Of a stretch of 64,000 nt of DNA, positions 63,879 through 64,000 are shown piece by piece (within the stretch, counting starts at the first letter, position 1; each line of letters starts with the position of its first letter). Made by a program: the position numbers and the translations under genes. Source of the DNA: Novipirellula galeiformis (GTDB taxonomy: Bacteria; Planctomycetota; Planctomycetia; Pirellulales; Pirellulaceae); contig NZ_SJPT01000004.1 of assembly GCF_007860095.1 (NCBI RefSeq), positions 62,001 through 126,000 on the forward strand, given 5' to 3'. Below the pieces are notes generated by a model. It was not told where the DNA came from, ran no database searches, and was given only the letters and a program-made list of their open reading frames with translations.

Positions 63879-64000
63879 CTAGGACCGCCTGAACTCCTTA
63901 GGAATGATCCGCTCCGGCCAGCAATGTTTGTAGACGCGGAATTTGCCTTCGTAACGCCAGTTGCCCAGCTCGACTCGCGGTTCCTGCACCGATCCAACCC
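63879..64000 (-). CDS. C-terminal end of an unknown protein (cut by window edge)
   Basis: Minus-strand frame open from the right edge to the stop at 63879-63881; 39 full codons are visible. The end reads VGSVQEPRVELGNWRYEGKF then RVYKHCWPERIIPKEFRRS, rich in charged and aromatic residues with coding-like codon use. I do not recognise the family. Confidence 0.6.
   Translation of the reverse strand, partial: VGSVQEPRVELGNWRYEGKFRVYKHCWPERIIPKEFRRS

Overview
The window looks like chromosomal DNA from a planctomycete of the Rhodopirellula/Pirellulaceae type. The main reasons are the planctomycete-specific families (DUF1501, DUF1549/DUF1553 with CNxGxCH and CxxCH cytochrome motifs, and a PSCyt1-like domain fused to WD40 repeats), large multidomain proteins, start codons with weak or no Shine-Dalgarno sites, long non-coding gaps and interspersed inverted repeats. 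This is inferred from gene content; no rRNA is present to test it. I recognised no tRNA, rRNA, CRISPR array, prophage or intact insertion sequence.

Layout. 1-3966 (minus) holds type IV pilus/type II secretion motor genes: a pilB/gspE-type gene, pilT, and a second GspE/PilB cut by the left edge. 4411-6185 (minus) holds a membrane protein and a GT4 glycosyltransferase. 6828-7292 (plus) is a small secreted protein. 8358-23699 (minus) is a nine-gene exopolysaccharide/capsule locus. In transcription order it encodes an O-antigen ligase-like protein with a long C-terminal extension, a Wzc-type BY-kinase, a WbaP/WcaJ-type initiating transferase, a GT4 transferase, a sialic-acid-synthase-like protein, a CMP-sialate synthetase fused to a HAD phosphatase, a Wzx-like flippase fused to a putative GT-B transferase, a WcaF-like acetyltransferase and a Wzy-like polymerase. 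These steps together could make, activate, assemble, flip and polymerise a nonulosonic-acid-containing surface glycan.

23947-24588 (minus) is a glycine-rich secreted protein. 25209-28038 (plus) is a second pilus-motor pair: an intact PilT-like ATPase and a GspE homologue whose Walker A motif has degenerated. The glycan locus is thus bracketed by two pilus-motor clusters, and two of the motor genes share a pyrimidine-rich leader. 28471-31400 holds an SDR oxidoreductase, a DUF1499 protein and RarA. 31590-38392 (minus) holds a 60-aa protein, a 1149-aa fatty-acyl-AMP ligase/acyl carrier/alpha-oxoamine synthase fusion, PyrD, CoaB, a TerB-like protein and a zinc-ribbon protein.

39680-49079 (plus) is a tightly packed planctomycete operon: DUF1501, DUF1549/DUF1553 cytochrome, a secreted beta-sandwich/PPC protein and a cytochrome-WD40-coiled-coil protein. 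49327-54507 contains a YggS-type PLP protein coupled to an unknown 655-aa protein, a lipoprotein and a TIM-barrel isomerase-like protein. 54762-62251 (plus) holds a PhnP-like hydrolase, a DUF485/sodium-solute symporter pair, NADP-type glutamate dehydrogenase and a neutral-ceramidase-like protein. The window ends with an HdeD-like membrane protein and the 3' end of an unknown gene.

Most notable are the acyl-ligase/ACP/oxoamine synthase fusion, the sialate-type module with two unusual fusions and a synthase lacking the SAF domain, and the degenerate GspE next to an intact PilT. The non-coding gaps carry at least two families of imperfect palindromic repeats and several long poly(C) runs.
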